In this document: positions 18,531 to 26,933 of the stretch, piece after piece
Position numbering within the stretch: the first letter of the stretch is position 1
Layout of the letters: the number at the start of each line of letters is the position of its first letter
Source of the DNA: Streptomyces sp. TRM68416
Lineage (GTDB): Bacteria; Actinomycetota; Actinomycetes; Streptomycetales; Streptomycetaceae
NCBI RefSeq assembly: GCF_014596915.1
Contig: NZ_JACVWU010000017.1
Coordinates: 62,001 to 126,000 of the forward strand
Direction of reading: 5' to 3'
Length of the DNA: 64,000 bases
The notes under the pieces: model-generated
Databases searched by the model: none
What the model was told of the DNA's origin: nothing
What the model saw: the letters and a program-made list of their open reading frames with translations, nothing else
Program-made: the position numbers and the translations under genes

Positions 18531-19556
18531 ATGGCCACCACCGGAGATCCCGCAGAACGCAAGACGACCTACCGGGAAGCCCTGCGCGACGCCCTGCGCG
18601 AGGCGCTCGCCGCCGACGGGCGGGTCTTCCTGATGGGCGAGGACGTGGGCCGCTACGGCGGCTGCTTCGGCGTCAGCCTCGGCCTGCTGGAGGAGTTCGG
18701 CCCCGAGCGGATCCGTGACGCGCCGCTGTCGGAGTCCGCGTTCGTGGGCGCCGGCATCGGCGCCGCCCTGGCGGGCATGCGGCCGATCGTCGAGATCATG
18801 ACGGTCAACTTCAGCCTGCTCGCCCTCGACCAGATCCTCAACAACGCCGCCACCCTGCTGCACATGTCGGGCGGACAGCTGGCGGTCCCGATCGTCATCC
18901 GGATGACCACCGGCGCCGGACGACAGCTCGCCGCCCAGCACTCCCACAGCCTGGAGGGCTGGTACGCGCACATCCCCGGCGTCCGGGTGGTGGCCCCGGC
19001 GACCATCGCCGACGCCCGCCACATGCTGGCCCCGGCGCTCGCCGACCCCGACCCGGTGCTGATCTTCGAGCACGGCGGCCTGTACAACGCCTCCGGCGAC
19101 CTGGCAGCCGACGCGGGCCCGGTCGACCTCGACCACGCCGCGATCCGCCGCCCCGGCACGGACGTCACGCTGATCGCCTACGGCGGTTCGCTGCCCAAGG
19201 CGATGGCCGCCGCCGACGAACTGGGCAGCGGCGGCATCAGCGCCGAAGTCGTCGACCTGCGCACCCTGCGCCCCCTCGACGACGCCACCATCGGCGGCTC
19301 GGTCGCCCGCACGCACCGCGCCGTCGTCGTCGACGAGGGCTGGCGCAGCGGCAGCCTGGCCGCGGAGATCTCCGCCCGCCTGACCGAGCAGCACTTCTAC
19401 GACCTCGACGCCCCCGTCGAGCGCGTGTGCAGCGCCGAGGTGCCGATGCCGTACGCGCGGCGGCTGGAGGAGGCCGCGCTGCCGCAGGTCGCCGGGATCG
19501 TCGCGGCCGCCCGGCGCACGGTCGGCGCGCTGCCCGCGGTCGGAGAGGCGGGCTGA
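18531..19556 (+). CDS. Pyruvate dehydrogenase-like E1 component, beta subunit
   Basis: A 341-residue partner of the preceding alpha subunit. It carries the transketolase pyrimidine-binding domain (TTYREALRDALREAL, VFLMGEDVGRYGGCFGVSLG, DAPLSESAFVGAGIGAALAG, with the catalytic Glu in 'LSES') and the C-terminal domain (DVTLIAYGGSL, VVDLRTLRPLDDATI, AVVVDEGWRSGSLAAEI). It starts two bases after the E1alpha stop. The two genes and E2 lie in the usual pdhA-pdhB-pdhC order. Confidence 0.94.
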   Translation: MATTGDPAERKTTYREALRDALREALAADGRVFLMGEDVGRYGGCFGVSLGLLEEFGPERIRDAPLSESAFVGAGIGAALAGMRPIVEIMTVNFSLLALDQILNNAATLLHMSGGQLAVPIVIRMTTGAGRQLAAQHSHSLEGWYAHIPGVRVVAPATIADARHMLAPALADPDPVLIFEHGGLYNASGDLAADAGPVDLDHAAIRRPGTDVTLIAYGGSLPKAMAAADELGSGGISAEVVDLRTLRPLDDATIGGSVARTHRAVVVDEGWRSGSLAAEISARLTEQHFYDLDAPVERVCSAEVPMPYARRLEEAALPQVAGIVAAARRTVGALPAVGEAG

Positions 19557-19557
19557 G

Positions 19558-21315
19558 ATGGCCGAGTTCACGATGCCGTCCCTCGGCGCCGACATGGACG
19601 AAGGGCTCCTGGTGGAGTGGCTCGTCCACCCCGGCGACCAGGTGAGCAAGGGTGACGTGGTCGCGGTCGTGGAGACCGACAAGGCGGCCATCGAGGTCGA
19701 GTGCTTCGAGTCGGGCACCGTGGGGGACCTGCTCGTCGAGCCCGGGACACGGGTGCCGGTGGGGACGCCGCTCGCGGTGATCGAGGCGGCGGGGGCCGCG
19801 GGGGTGGCCGTGACGCACGGGGGCGTGGCCTCCGGGACGGCGACGGCGCCGGTCACGGCTGAGCCGGTCGTGGCTGAGCGGATTGCGGCTGCGCCGGTGG
19901 CGGCTGAGCCGGTCGTGGCTGAGCCGGGGACAGGTACCTGGCCCCAGCCCCGCACCCAGCCCGCGCACGAACCTGAAGCCGCACCCGAACCGCGGCGCAA
20001 GCCCCGGAACCGGCCCGAGCCCGCGCACGAACCCGAAGCCGCACCCGAACCGCGACGCAAGCCCCGGAACCGGCCCGAGCCCGCACACGAACCGCAAGCC
20101 GCCCCCGAACCACAACCGGAGTTCGAGCCGCGCCCCGAGCACGAAGGCGCTCCCGTTCCCGAGCCCGCACGCATGGAGGCCCCCGAGCTCGTCGCGACCC
20201 CCGCGAGGGCACCGCGCGCGAAGCGCAGCGCCGCGGAGAAGCCGGTCGCGGGCGCCGGTCCGCTGGTACGGCACCTGGCGGCGGAACGTGGCATCGACCT
20301 GACGTCGGTGAACGGCACCGGACGCGGCGGCCGGATCACCCGCGCCGACATCGAGCACGCCGTAGCGGCGCCCGGGCGGCCGAGGGTGCGGGTCACCCCG
20401 TACGCACGGCGGCTCGCGCGTGAACTCGGCGTCGACACCGCGGCCTTGCGCGGCAGCGGGGACGGCGGCGCCGTCCGGGCGGCCGACGTGCGGGCCGCGG
20501 CGCGTGCCCGCTCCGCGCCCGAGCCACCGCCGGTCGAGCAGGCGTCCCCGCCGGTCGAGCGTGCGCCCTTGCCGGACGGCATCGAGGCACCGCAGGAACC
20601 GCAGGACCGGACACGGACACCCCTGTCGCGTGAGCCCCGCAAGGACACGCGGGCCGCCGCCATGCGCCGTGCCATCGCCGAGCTCATGAGCCGCTCCAAG
20701 AAGGAGATCCCGCACTACTACCTGTCCACCACCATCGACCTCACCGCGGCCATGGAGTCGCTGCACCGGCGCAACCGCGGTCTGCCGCTCGCCGAACGGC
20801 TCGTGCCGGCCGCCCTGTTGCTCAAGGCGGCGGCCACGGCGGCGCGGGACGTGCCGCAGCTCAACGGCTTCTGGGAGAAGGGCGCCTTCACGCCCGGCAC
20901 CGGCGTGCACCTCGGCGTCGCCGTGTCGCTGCGGGACGGCGGGCTGCTGATGCCGGTGATCCACGACGCCGACACCCTCGCCCCCGTGGAACTGATGGCC
21001 GCCCTCAAGGACCTGGTCCGGCGCGCCCGCCTCGGCCGGCTGCGCGGCAGCGAACTGGCCGGCGCCACTCTCACCGTGACCAACCTGGGCGACCAGGGCG
21101 TGGAATCCGTCCTGGGCGTCATCCATCCGCCCCAGGTGGCCCTCGTCGGCTTCGGCGCCGTCGTCGAACGGCCCTGGGCCGTGGGCGGCTTGCTCGGCGT
21201 ACGCCCGGTGGTGACCGCCACCCTGTCCGCCGACCACCGGGCCACCGACGGCGCCGTCGGGGCGCGCTACCTCACGGCGATCGACCGACTGCTGCAGAAA
21301 CCGGAGGAGTTGTGA
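19558..21315 (+). CDS. Lipoyl acyltransferase E2 with two E3-binding-like domains
   Basis: A 585-residue E2. Residues 1-78 form a lipoyl domain with the lipoylated Lys42 in ETDKAAI. Residues ~85-225 are a Pro/Glu/Ala linker with a 20-residue period (EPEAAPEPRRKPRNRPEPAH twice and a third partial). Two peripheral-subunit-binding-like domains follow (~234-268, VRHLAAERGIDLTSVNGTGR; ~278-312, RVTPYARRLARELGVDTAAL). The catalytic domain starts near 355 and ends with SADHRATDG, giving His560 and Asp564 of the HxxxDG motif. It moves the acyl group to CoA or perhaps to the ACP encoded next. No E3 gene is present, so E3 must come from elsewhere. Confidence 0.93.
   Translation: MAEFTMPSLGADMDEGLLVEWLVHPGDQVSKGDVVAVVETDKAAIEVECFESGTVGDLLVEPGTRVPVGTPLAVIEAAGAAGVAVTHGGVASGTATAPVTAEPVVAERIAAAPVAAEPVVAEPGTGTWPQPRTQPAHEPEAAPEPRRKPRNRPEPAHEPEAAPEPRRKPRNRPEPAHEPQAAPEPQPEFEPRPEHEGAPVPEPARMEAPELVATPARAPRAKRSAAEKPVAGAGPLVRHLAAERGIDLTSVNGTGRGGRITRADIEHAVAAPGRPRVRVTPYARRLARELGVDTAALRGSGDGGAVRAADVRAAARARSAPEPPPVEQASPPVERAPLPDGIEAPQEPQDRTRTPLSREPRKDTRAAAMRRAIAELMSRSKKEIPHYYLSTTIDLTAAMESLHRRNRGLPLAERLVPAALLLKAAATAARDVPQLNGFWEKGAFTPGTGVHLGVAVSLRDGGLLMPVIHDADTLAPVELMAALKDLVRRARLGRLRGSELAGATLTVTNLGDQGVESVLGVIHPPQVALVGFGAVVERPWAVGGLLGVRPVVTATLSADHRATDGAVGARYLTAIDRLLQKPEEL
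19960..20127 (+). repeat. 60-bp in-frame tandem repeat in the E2 linker
   Basis: Units at 19960-20019, 20020-20079 and a partial from 20080. The first two differ at only a few positions. They encode the swinging-arm linker between the lipoyl and E3-binding domains, so copy number would set arm length. Confidence 0.85.
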
Positions 21316-21575
21316 ACCAGATGAAGCCCCTCACCAGCGCCGAGGCGCGGACCGCGATCGAGGAGTCCATCCTCAAGATCATCCCCGACGCCGACTTCAC
21401 CCGGGTCGGACCGCACGACAAGTTCCGCGACGTCCTGGAACTCGACTCGCTCGATTTCCTCAGCCTGGTGGAGCTGCTGGTGGAACGCACCGGCATCCCC
21501 ATCGACGAGGACGACTACCCCCGGCTCACCACCTTTGCCGACACCGTGGAGTTCCTGGTCGACCGGTCCGGCTAG
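21312..21575 (+). CDS. Acyl carrier protein
   Basis: An 87-residue four-helix acyl carrier protein. The phosphopantetheine Ser46 sits in the classical ELDSLDFLSLVE motif, and the surrounding order (EESILKIIPDADF, GPHDKFRDVL, IDEDDYPRLTTFADTVEFL) is that of stand-alone ACPs. The GTG at 21312 overlaps the E2 stop and follows CCGGAGGAG, so it is coupled to E2. That linkage implies the PDH-like complex loads, or works beside, an ACP rather than only CoA. The ATG at 21321 is a possible start. A terminator follows. Confidence 0.93.
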   Translation: MNQMKPLTSAEARTAIEESILKIIPDADFTRVGPHDKFRDVLELDSLDFLSLVELLVERTGIPIDEDDYPRLTTFADTVEFLVDRSG

Positions 21576-21592
21576 CCGGACCGGACAGCACC

Positions 21593-21621
21593 GCGGCGGC
21601 CCCTCTTCACGGGGCCGCCGC
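21593..21621. terminator. Bidirectional terminator between the acp and CBS/BON genes
   Basis: Perfect 11-bp stem GCGGCGGCCCC (21593-21603) with GGGGCCGCCGC (21611-21621), seven-base loop tcttcac. It lies between convergent genes. Confidence 0.75.
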
Positions 21622-21630
21622 CAATGGTGC

Positions 21631-22503
21631 TCACAGCGTCGTCAGCCGGTCCTCGACCTGGACCACGTCCGGGATCCGGGCCACCGCCTCGGTCAGCCGG
21701 GGAACCAGCTCCGCGTCGAGCGAGCCGGCCAGGGTCACGGTGCCGTTGCGGACCTCCACACGGACCTGCGCCGGGTCGACACCCAACTCCTCCCGCACCA
21801 CGTGCTCGACGATCTCGGTCCGGATGGCCTCGTCGTCCCGGACGAGCGCCTGCAGCAGCTCGCTGCGGCTGACGACGCCCACGAGCCTGTCGTGGTGGTC
21901 GGTCACGAAGATCTGCCGGATCCTGGACCGCGAAGCACGCGCCGCGTCGACCACGGCGGTCCACGGGTGGACGGTGAGCGCCGGCGCCGACATCAGGGTG
22001 GCCGCGGTATCGCCCGCGTCCGCGGCGTGCCGGTGACGGCCGTGCACCTTGGCGAACAGGCCGGGACGGTCTGCCGGGGCGGCGAGCGAGGCGGCCCGGG
22101 CCAGCAGGTCGGACTCCGCGACGACACCGACGACCCGCTGCGAGTCGTCCACCACGGGCACCGCTCCGGTCTGCCGGCGGGCCAGCATCCGGGCGATGTC
22201 CAGGAACGGCGTGTCGGCGGAGAGCCCGGCGACGGACCGCTTCATGACGTCCCGCACCCGCAGTTCGGCGGACGCGGCCGTCCGGACGCGGGTGTGGGTC
22301 TTCGCTGAATGGGTGTGTCCGACCGCCTCGGCACCGGAGGGCTGTTCCGCCGCCGCCCGTACCGACTGGGAGGCCATGGCCTGCAGATAGCGCACCATCA
22401 GGGTCTGGCGGAACTCCTCGGCCGGCTTTTGGGCGTAGGCCGGCACCGCACGGCGTGCCTCCGTCGCCGATGTGGCGGCTTCCCGCGCGAATCGGTCGTC
22501 CAT
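21631..22503 (-). CDS. CBS-pair and BON domain protein, second copy
   Basis: A 290-residue paralogue of the protein at 11772-12467. After an N-terminal helix-rich region (residues 1-80, MDDRFAREAATSATEARRAV) come CBS motifs at ~82-140 (VRDVMKRSVAGLSAD, TGAVPVVDDSQRVVGVVAES) and ~168-225 (ALTVHPWTAVVDAARAS, FVTDHHDRLVGVVSRSELL), then a BON domain (~240-290). Nucleotide sensing is the likely role. It starts at 22503 after GGGAGG and is divergent from the V-ATPase operon; two box-like palindromes lie between them. Confidence 0.9.
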   Translation of the reverse strand: MDDRFAREAATSATEARRAVPAYAQKPAEEFRQTLMVRYLQAMASQSVRAAAEQPSGAEAVGHTHSAKTHTRVRTAASAELRVRDVMKRSVAGLSADTPFLDIARMLARRQTGAVPVVDDSQRVVGVVAESDLLARAASLAAPADRPGLFAKVHGRHRHAADAGDTAATLMSAPALTVHPWTAVVDAARASRSRIRQIFVTDHHDRLVGVVSRSELLQALVRDDEAIRTEIVEHVVREELGVDPAQVRVEVRNGTVTLAGSLDAELVPRLTEAVARIPDVVQVEDRLTTL

Positions 22504-22574
22504 GGCAACCTCCCACGGTGTGCGCGGACAGGGGTCCTACCTTCACCATCGCGCCGACGCGCCCCACCGACACA

Positions 22575-22612
22575 GGGCCGCCCGGCCCCTTCCGCAGGTC
22601 GGAACGGCCCCT
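22575..22612. promoter_or_regulatory. Two DevR-type box candidates between the CBS/BON gene and the V-ATPase operon
   Basis: GGGCCGCCCGGCCC at 22575-22588 and GGTCGGAACGGCCCC at 22598-22612 (reverse strand GGGGCCGTTCCGACC). They lie about 70-110 bp from both divergent start codons. Confidence 0.5.
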
Positions 22613-22711
22613 GTGGGGCCGGGGGGCCGCCGCATAGCGTGAAGTGAGACCGCTACGGACACGCACGACGGGCGCCCACGAGGGACGCCGCAGTCGGTCC
22701 AGGAGGCCCCC

Positions 22712-23206
22712 ATGCCCGGGTTCCGCGAGTTCCTCACGCGCTTCCGGCCGGCCGGTTCACCCGGTCCCGCGGTCGGCGGAGCCGTCCCCGCCGACCGCTC
22801 GGCCGAACTCGCGGCCGAGCTGGAACCCCCGCTCACCGCCCTGGACGACACCGCGGCGCAGGCGGAGGAGATCCGCCGCACCGCCGCCCACGAGGCCGCC
22901 GAGCGCCGCCGGGCCGCCGCGGAGCGGGCCGAACAGACCGTGCGCACCGCGCGGGCGCGCGCCCTGCAGGTCAGGCACGAGACCGCGGCCCGGCTCCGCG
23001 CCGAGGCCGAGGCCGAGACGGCCCGCACCGACGCCGCCGCCGAGGCTGCCGTACGGGATCTGCGCGCGCGGGCCCGTGCGCGCACCCCCGAGCTGGCGGC
23101 GCGCCTGGTGGACCGGGTGGCCCGCGAACTGGCCGCGCTCCCGGACACGCCACCGGCCGGACCGCACAGGGAGGCACCATGGGCGCGGGATGGGTCGCCG
23201 GAGTGA
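22712..23206 (+). CDS. V/A-type ATPase peripheral-stalk-like coiled-coil subunit (G/H)
   Basis: A 164-residue protein, highly charged and Ala/Arg/Glu-rich, predicted to be one long helix from about residue 28 to 145 with heptad-like spacing (AAQAEEIRRTAAHEAAERRR, AERAEQTVRTARARALQVRH). That form and its place as first gene of the operon fit the G/H stalk subunit, which pairs with subunit E to hold the A3B3 head. Sequence identity alone would not prove it. It overlaps the next gene by 28 bp. The ATG has GGAGG nearby. Confidence 0.75.
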   Translation: MPGFREFLTRFRPAGSPGPAVGGAVPADRSAELAAELEPPLTALDDTAAQAEEIRRTAAHEAAERRRAAAERAEQTVRTARARALQVRHETAARLRAEAEAETARTDAAAEAAVRDLRARARARTPELAARLVDRVARELAALPDTPPAGPHREAPWARDGSPE

Positions 23207-24105
23207 CCCGGGCCAAGGCCATGGCCGCCGGCCGCGCCGGGACGGACACGGCGCGAGCCCTGGCGAGCGCACCGAACCTGCCCGAGGCGCTGCGCGCCCT
23301 GACGGGCACCCCCTACCGGCGCGGACTCGACACACGGGCCGGGGCGGCCGAGGCCCAGCGGTCCGTCGCCGACGCCCTGGTGTGGCAGCTGCGGGTCCTC
23401 GCCGGCTGGCAGCCGCAGAGCGGGGCACGCGCCGTACGGCTCCTCGCGGCCGGGTTCGAGATCGAGAACACCCGGGACCTGCTGCGTTCCCCGACCGGCG
23501 GGCCGCCGCCCGCGCCGTACCGGCTGGGAGCGCTCGCCACCGTCTGGCCCCGCCTCTCCGCGGCCGGGAGCGCGGCCGACGTACGGGCCGTGCTCGCCAC
23601 GTCCGTGTGGGGCGATCCCGGCGGCGACACCTGCGGCGAGGTGATCACCGCCATGCGCCTGTCGGCCGCGGCCCGCACCGCCGCGCACCTGCCGCCCGCG
23701 GCCCGCTGGGCGGCCGGGGAGGCCGCGCTGCTGGTGGCCCGCGAGGTCCACCTGACCGGCCGCCGGCTCACCGCCCCGGCCGCGCGGGACGCCGCCCGGC
23801 TGCTCGGCAGGGCCGCCGTGCGGGCGGCGACCTTCGCGCAGTACCGCGAGCACCTGGCGCCGGCGGCCCGCTGGGCGCTGGCGGACGTCGAAGGGCCCGA
23901 GGACCTGTGGCGCGCGGAGGCCCGCTGGTGGCCGGCGGTCGACCGGGACGCGCAGTCCCTGCTGTCCGGCGCCCGGTTCGCGCTGCCCGCCGTCGTCGGC
24001 GCGGTCGCGGCGCTGAGCGTCGACGCCTGGCGGGTGCGGGCCGCACTCGGATGCGCCGCCCACGGCGGCCGGGCACGGGAGGCCTTCGATGAACTCCTGG
24101 GCTGA
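23179..24105 (+). CDS. V/A-type ATPase subunit C (V0 d / AC39 family)
   Basis: A 308-residue all-helical protein of the AC39 class, the socket that couples the central stalk to the proteolipid ring. It has the three-lobed repeat typical of the family: GVTRAKAMAAGRAGTD and 'LTGTPYRRGLDTRAG' near the start, FEIENTRDLLRS in the first third (equivalent to the D-I-x-N motif), and a C-terminal ALSVDAWRVRAALGCA. It is a little shorter than archaeal C subunits (~330-380). It overlaps both neighbours (28 and 17 bp). Confidence 0.82.
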   Translation: MGAGWVAGVTRAKAMAAGRAGTDTARALASAPNLPEALRALTGTPYRRGLDTRAGAAEAQRSVADALVWQLRVLAGWQPQSGARAVRLLAAGFEIENTRDLLRSPTGGPPPAPYRLGALATVWPRLSAAGSAADVRAVLATSVWGDPGGDTCGEVITAMRLSAAARTAAHLPPAARWAAGEAALLVAREVHLTGRRLTAPAARDAARLLGRAAVRAATFAQYREHLAPAARWALADVEGPEDLWRAEARWWPAVDRDAQSLLSGARFALPAVVGAVAALSVDAWRVRAALGCAAHGGRAREAFDELLG

Positions 24106-25528
24106 CACCCTGGCACCCGTACGCATGCAACGGGTCGCCGTCGTCGCCCCGCGCGACGCGCTCAGGGACACCCTGGTACGCGTCGCCGACACGGGCTGCG
24201 TCGAACTCGACCGCCCCGACGGCACGGGCCGCGCCACGCCCGGACCGGCCGCCCGGCGGCTTCAGTCGCTGGGCCCGGCCCCCGACCACCCCCTGCTGTC
24301 CGCCACGCCACCCGACCTCGACGCCCTGTGCCGGGCGGGCCGGGCCGACCTCCTGGCCGGCGAGGCCCAACTGGAGACCTACCGGGAGGCGGCGGTACGC
24401 CACGGAACCGTGGCCGCGCTCGCCGGCTGGTGCCCCGCCACCGACGTCGTCCGGCTCCGCGCCCGCCTGACGGACGTCGGAGGCGCCCTCGTGCCGCTGC
24501 GCAAACCGCGGGGCACCGACCCGCCGACCCAGCTGTACGACACCGGCACCGTACGGCGCTCCGCGGTACCGCTGGTCCGTACCTACGGCACCGTGCCCTA
24601 CCCCGACCTCGACCCCAGCGTGCCCGCGGGCATCGCCTACGTCGTCATGTTCGGGATGATGTTCGGCGACGCCGGCCACGGCCTGCTGCTCCTCCTCGCC
24701 GCCCTGCTGCTGCGCTCCGGCCGCCCCGCCCGCCTGGCCGCACTGCGCCCCCTGTGGCCCTTCCTGGCCGGAGCGGGCGCAACGAGCACGCTCGCCGGGA
24801 TCGCCTACGGGGAGTTCTTCGGCCCCACCGGCGTGCTCCCCGTCCTCTGGCTGGACCCCCTCGACCAGCCCATGCGGCTGCTGGGCAGCGCGATCGCCCT
24901 CGGCGCGGTCCTGCTCGCCGCCGCCTACACGGCCGGCATCGTCAACCGCTGGCGCGAGGGCGGCCCGGGACGGGCGCTGTACGCGGCCTCCGGGGTCGCC
25001 GGAGCCGCCGTCTTCCTCGGCCTCGCCGTACTCGCGGCCGGCCTCGCCCTGCACACGCCCGCCGCGGCGGCGACCGGCGCACTGATCGCCGCCGCCGGGC
25101 TCGCACTGGCCGGCACCGGCATGTACACGGCGTCCGGGGGCGGCGCCTCGGGCGTCCTCCAGACCGGGGTCCAGCTCTTCGACGTGCTGGTCCGCATCGG
25201 CTCCAACGCCATCTCCTTCACCCGCCTCGCCGCGTTCGGGCTCACCCACGCCGCGCTGGGCGGCATCGTCTGGCAGGGCACCACGGCCCTGGGCGGCGGC
25301 GGCCCGGTGGCACTGACCGGCGCCGTCCTCGTCTTCGTCCTCGGCAACGCCCTCACCTTCGCCCTGGAGGCGCTGGTGGCCGGCGTACAGGCCCTGCGAC
25401 TTGAGTTCTACGAGCTGTTCTCCCGCGTCTTCGACGCCGAAGGGCGGCCGTTCACCCCCTGGCACGTGCCCACGCAGAACCCTCTCGAATGTGTGCTGAC
25501 ACCCCACAGCACGGAGGTGACATCATGA
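24089..25528 (+). CDS. V/A-type ATPase subunit I (V0 a), short N-terminal form
   Basis: A 479-residue stator protein. Residues 1-165 form a reduced cytoplasmic arm starting APVRMQRVAVVAPRDALRDT; residues ~180-465 form the membrane part with seven or eight hydrophobic helices. The conserved signals are present: GIAYVVMFGMMFGDAGHG (GxMFGDxGHG) and NAISFTRLAAFGLTHAALGG, whose Arg faces the ring carboxylate in proton or sodium transfer. Usual length is 600-800, so about 150 residues of the arm are missing, mainly its coiled coil. It overlaps subunit K by four bases. Confidence 0.9.
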   Translation: MNSWADTLAPVRMQRVAVVAPRDALRDTLVRVADTGCVELDRPDGTGRATPGPAARRLQSLGPAPDHPLLSATPPDLDALCRAGRADLLAGEAQLETYREAAVRHGTVAALAGWCPATDVVRLRARLTDVGGALVPLRKPRGTDPPTQLYDTGTVRRSAVPLVRTYGTVPYPDLDPSVPAGIAYVVMFGMMFGDAGHGLLLLLAALLLRSGRPARLAALRPLWPFLAGAGATSTLAGIAYGEFFGPTGVLPVLWLDPLDQPMRLLGSAIALGAVLLAAAYTAGIVNRWREGGPGRALYAASGVAGAAVFLGLAVLAAGLALHTPAAAATGALIAAAGLALAGTGMYTASGGGASGVLQTGVQLFDVLVRIGSNAISFTRLAAFGLTHAALGGIVWQGTTALGGGGPVALTGAVLVFVLGNALTFALEALVAGVQALRLEFYELFSRVFDAEGRPFTPWHVPTQNPLECVLTPHSTEVTS

Positions 25529-25947
25529 TCGCTTGGCTGATCGCGCTGCCCCTGCTGATCGCCGGCTTCGCCGCCACCCACCGGCTCTTGCGCCGCCGGG
25601 GCCGGGCCGTGCTGCGGACGGTGTGCGCCGCCAACGCGGCCCTGTTCGCGGCCGCCCTCGCCCTCCTGATCGTCGCGCTGAGCGGCGGATCGGCGTCCGC
25701 GCAGGCGGCCACCGCGGCGGCGGAGAGCTCCGGATCCAACGGGGCGGCCCTCATCGGCGCCGCCATCGCCGTCGCCGGGGCCTCCCTCGGCGCGGCGATC
25801 GCCGTCGCCTACACCGGCGCCGCGGCGCTGGCCGCACTGAGCGAACGCCCCGAACTGTTCGGCCGGGCCATGGTCATCGTCGGCCTCGCCGAGGGCATCG
25901 CCATCTACGGCCTCGTCGTCGCCATCATCCTGATCGGAGAGGCCTAG
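25525..25947 (+). CDS. V/A-type ATPase proteolipid subunit K
   Basis: A 140-residue rotor-ring protein. It has an N-terminal pair of hydrophobic segments (1-20, 33-54), an Ala/Gly/Ser linker, then the conserved hairpin: GAALIGAAIAVAGASLGAAI (~73-92) and MVIVGLAEGIAIYGLVVAII (~116-135) with the ion-binding Glu123. Only this hairpin carries a carboxylate. The Gln and Ser/Thr of sodium-type rings are not obvious, which mildly favours protons. The ATG overlaps the subunit I stop by four bases. Confidence 0.9.
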   Translation: MIAWLIALPLLIAGFAATHRLLRRRGRAVLRTVCAANAALFAAALALLIVALSGGSASAQAATAAAESSGSNGAALIGAAIAVAGASLGAAIAVAYTGAAALAALSERPELFGRAMVIVGLAEGIAIYGLVVAIILIGEA

Positions 25948-25949
25948 CC

Positions 25950-26171
25950 ATGGCCCGCGTCGCGGCGATCGGGGAACGGCCCCGCGTCATCGGGCTCGCC
26001 TCGGCCGGCGTGCGGGTGTTCCCCGCGGAGGACGAGGGGGCGGTGCGTGCGGCCTTCGACCGGCTCCCGGCGGACGTGGGCCTGGTCGTCCTCACCCCGG
26101 CGGCCGCCGCCGCGCTCGGCCCGGACACGCTCGACGGACAGGAACCCCTGGTGGCGGTGATGCCGCCATGA
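25950..26171 (+). CDS. V/A-type ATPase subunit F
   Basis: A 73-residue protein. The pattern RVAAIGERPRVIGLASAGVR, an acidic helix 'EDEGAVRAAFDRLPADVGLV' and PLVAVMPP at the end match the Rossmann-like F subunit, which binds subunit D in the central stalk and restrains ATP hydrolysis. It is shorter than the usual ~100 residues because the C-terminal helix is missing; that helix is the inhibitory part in some systems. It overlaps subunit E by four bases. Confidence 0.82.
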   Translation: MARVAAIGERPRVIGLASAGVRVFPAEDEGAVRAAFDRLPADVGLVVLTPAAAAALGPDTLDGQEPLVAVMPP

Positions 26172-26680
26172 CCACCTCACCGACCGAACTCGCTCCCGTA
26201 CGGGCCCGGCTGCTGAAGGACGCCGAGGCCGACGCCCGCGCCCTGCTGGCCGCTGCCGACGAGGACGCCGCCACCCTGCTCCGGAACGCCGAGACCCAGG
26301 CCGCCGACATCTTCGCCGAGGCCCGCAGCCAGGGCGCCGCCGACGCCGAGGCCGTACGCCGTGCCCTGCGCACCCGCGCCCGCCGGGCCGCCCGCGCCCG
26401 GGAGCTCGCCGCCCGCCGGGAGTGCTGGCAGGAACTGCGCCGCCAGGTCGTGCACGGCGTCGAGGCCCTGCACGACACCGACGCCTACCCGGCCCTGGAA
26501 GCACGGCTGACCACACACGCACGACACCTGCTCGGGCCCGACGCCCGGATCACCACCGCCCCCGGCGGAGGCGTACGTGGCGAGGCCCCCGGCCGCAGGG
26601 CCGACCTCAGCCTCACCAGCCTCGCCCTCGGCGCCCTGGACGACCTCGGTTCGGAGGCGGAGGAGCTATGGACACCCTGA
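26168..26680 (+). CDS. V/A-type ATPase subunit E (peripheral stalk)
   Basis: A 170-residue protein. Residues 1-85 form a long charged helix (LLKDAEADARALLAAADEDA, LRNAETQAADIFAEARSQGA) that would pair with the G/H subunit; the C-terminal part (YPALEARLTTHARHLLGPDA) is the globular head that contacts subunit B. Length fits the bacterial class (~180-200). Its last codons lie inside a 143-bp tandem duplication shared with the start of subunit A; this first copy keeps the natural stop. Confidence 0.85.
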   Translation: MTTSPTELAPVRARLLKDAEADARALLAAADEDAATLLRNAETQAADIFAEARSQGAADAEAVRRALRTRARRAARARELAARRECWQELRRQVVHGVEALHDTDAYPALEARLTTHARHLLGPDARITTAPGGGVRGEAPGRRADLSLTSLALGALDDLGSEAEELWTP

Positions 26681-26933
26681 CTCGTACCCCGCCCGGCGCC
26701 GGCCGTGTCCTGTGGGTCGCCGGTCCGCTGGTGGGGGCTGCGGGCGGCCGGGGCGTGGTCGGGTTCGCCCTCGGCGGGTTGGAGGGCCTTGGTTCGGAGG
26801 TGGGGGAGCTGTGGGCACGCTGACACGCACGCCGCCCGGTGCCGGACGCATTCTGCGGGTCGCCGGTCCGCTCGTCGAGGCCGCGCAGGTGCGTGGCGCG
26901 GCCATGTACGACCTTGTCGCGCTCGGCGCGGCC
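26648..26933 (+). repeat. 143-bp tandem duplication at the subunit E/A junction
   Basis: The block holding the end of subunit E and the start of subunit A occurs twice, 143 bp apart: GGTTCGGAGG at 26648 and 26791, the A start ATG 26668 and GTG 26811, and GTCGCCGGTCCGCT near 26717 and 26860. The copies have diverged, so the event is not recent. The first A start now leads into a duplicated E end and stops at 26823. Confidence 0.85.
26668..26823 (+). pseudogene. Chimeric 51-codon leftover of the E/A duplication
   Basis: From ATG 26668 the reading MDTLTRTPPGAGRVLWVAGP copies the first residues of subunit A, then continues as VGFALGGLEGLGSEVGELWA, a copy of the subunit E tail, and stops at 26823. 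It has a good ribosome site (GGAGGAG) and may be translated, which would couple subunit E to the true subunit A start at 26811. It cannot be a working ATPase subunit. Confidence 0.75.

Noticed and set aside
26668..26823. The 51-codon frame as a true small ATPase subunit
   Set aside because: Both halves are copies of neighbouring gene ends from a tandem duplication.
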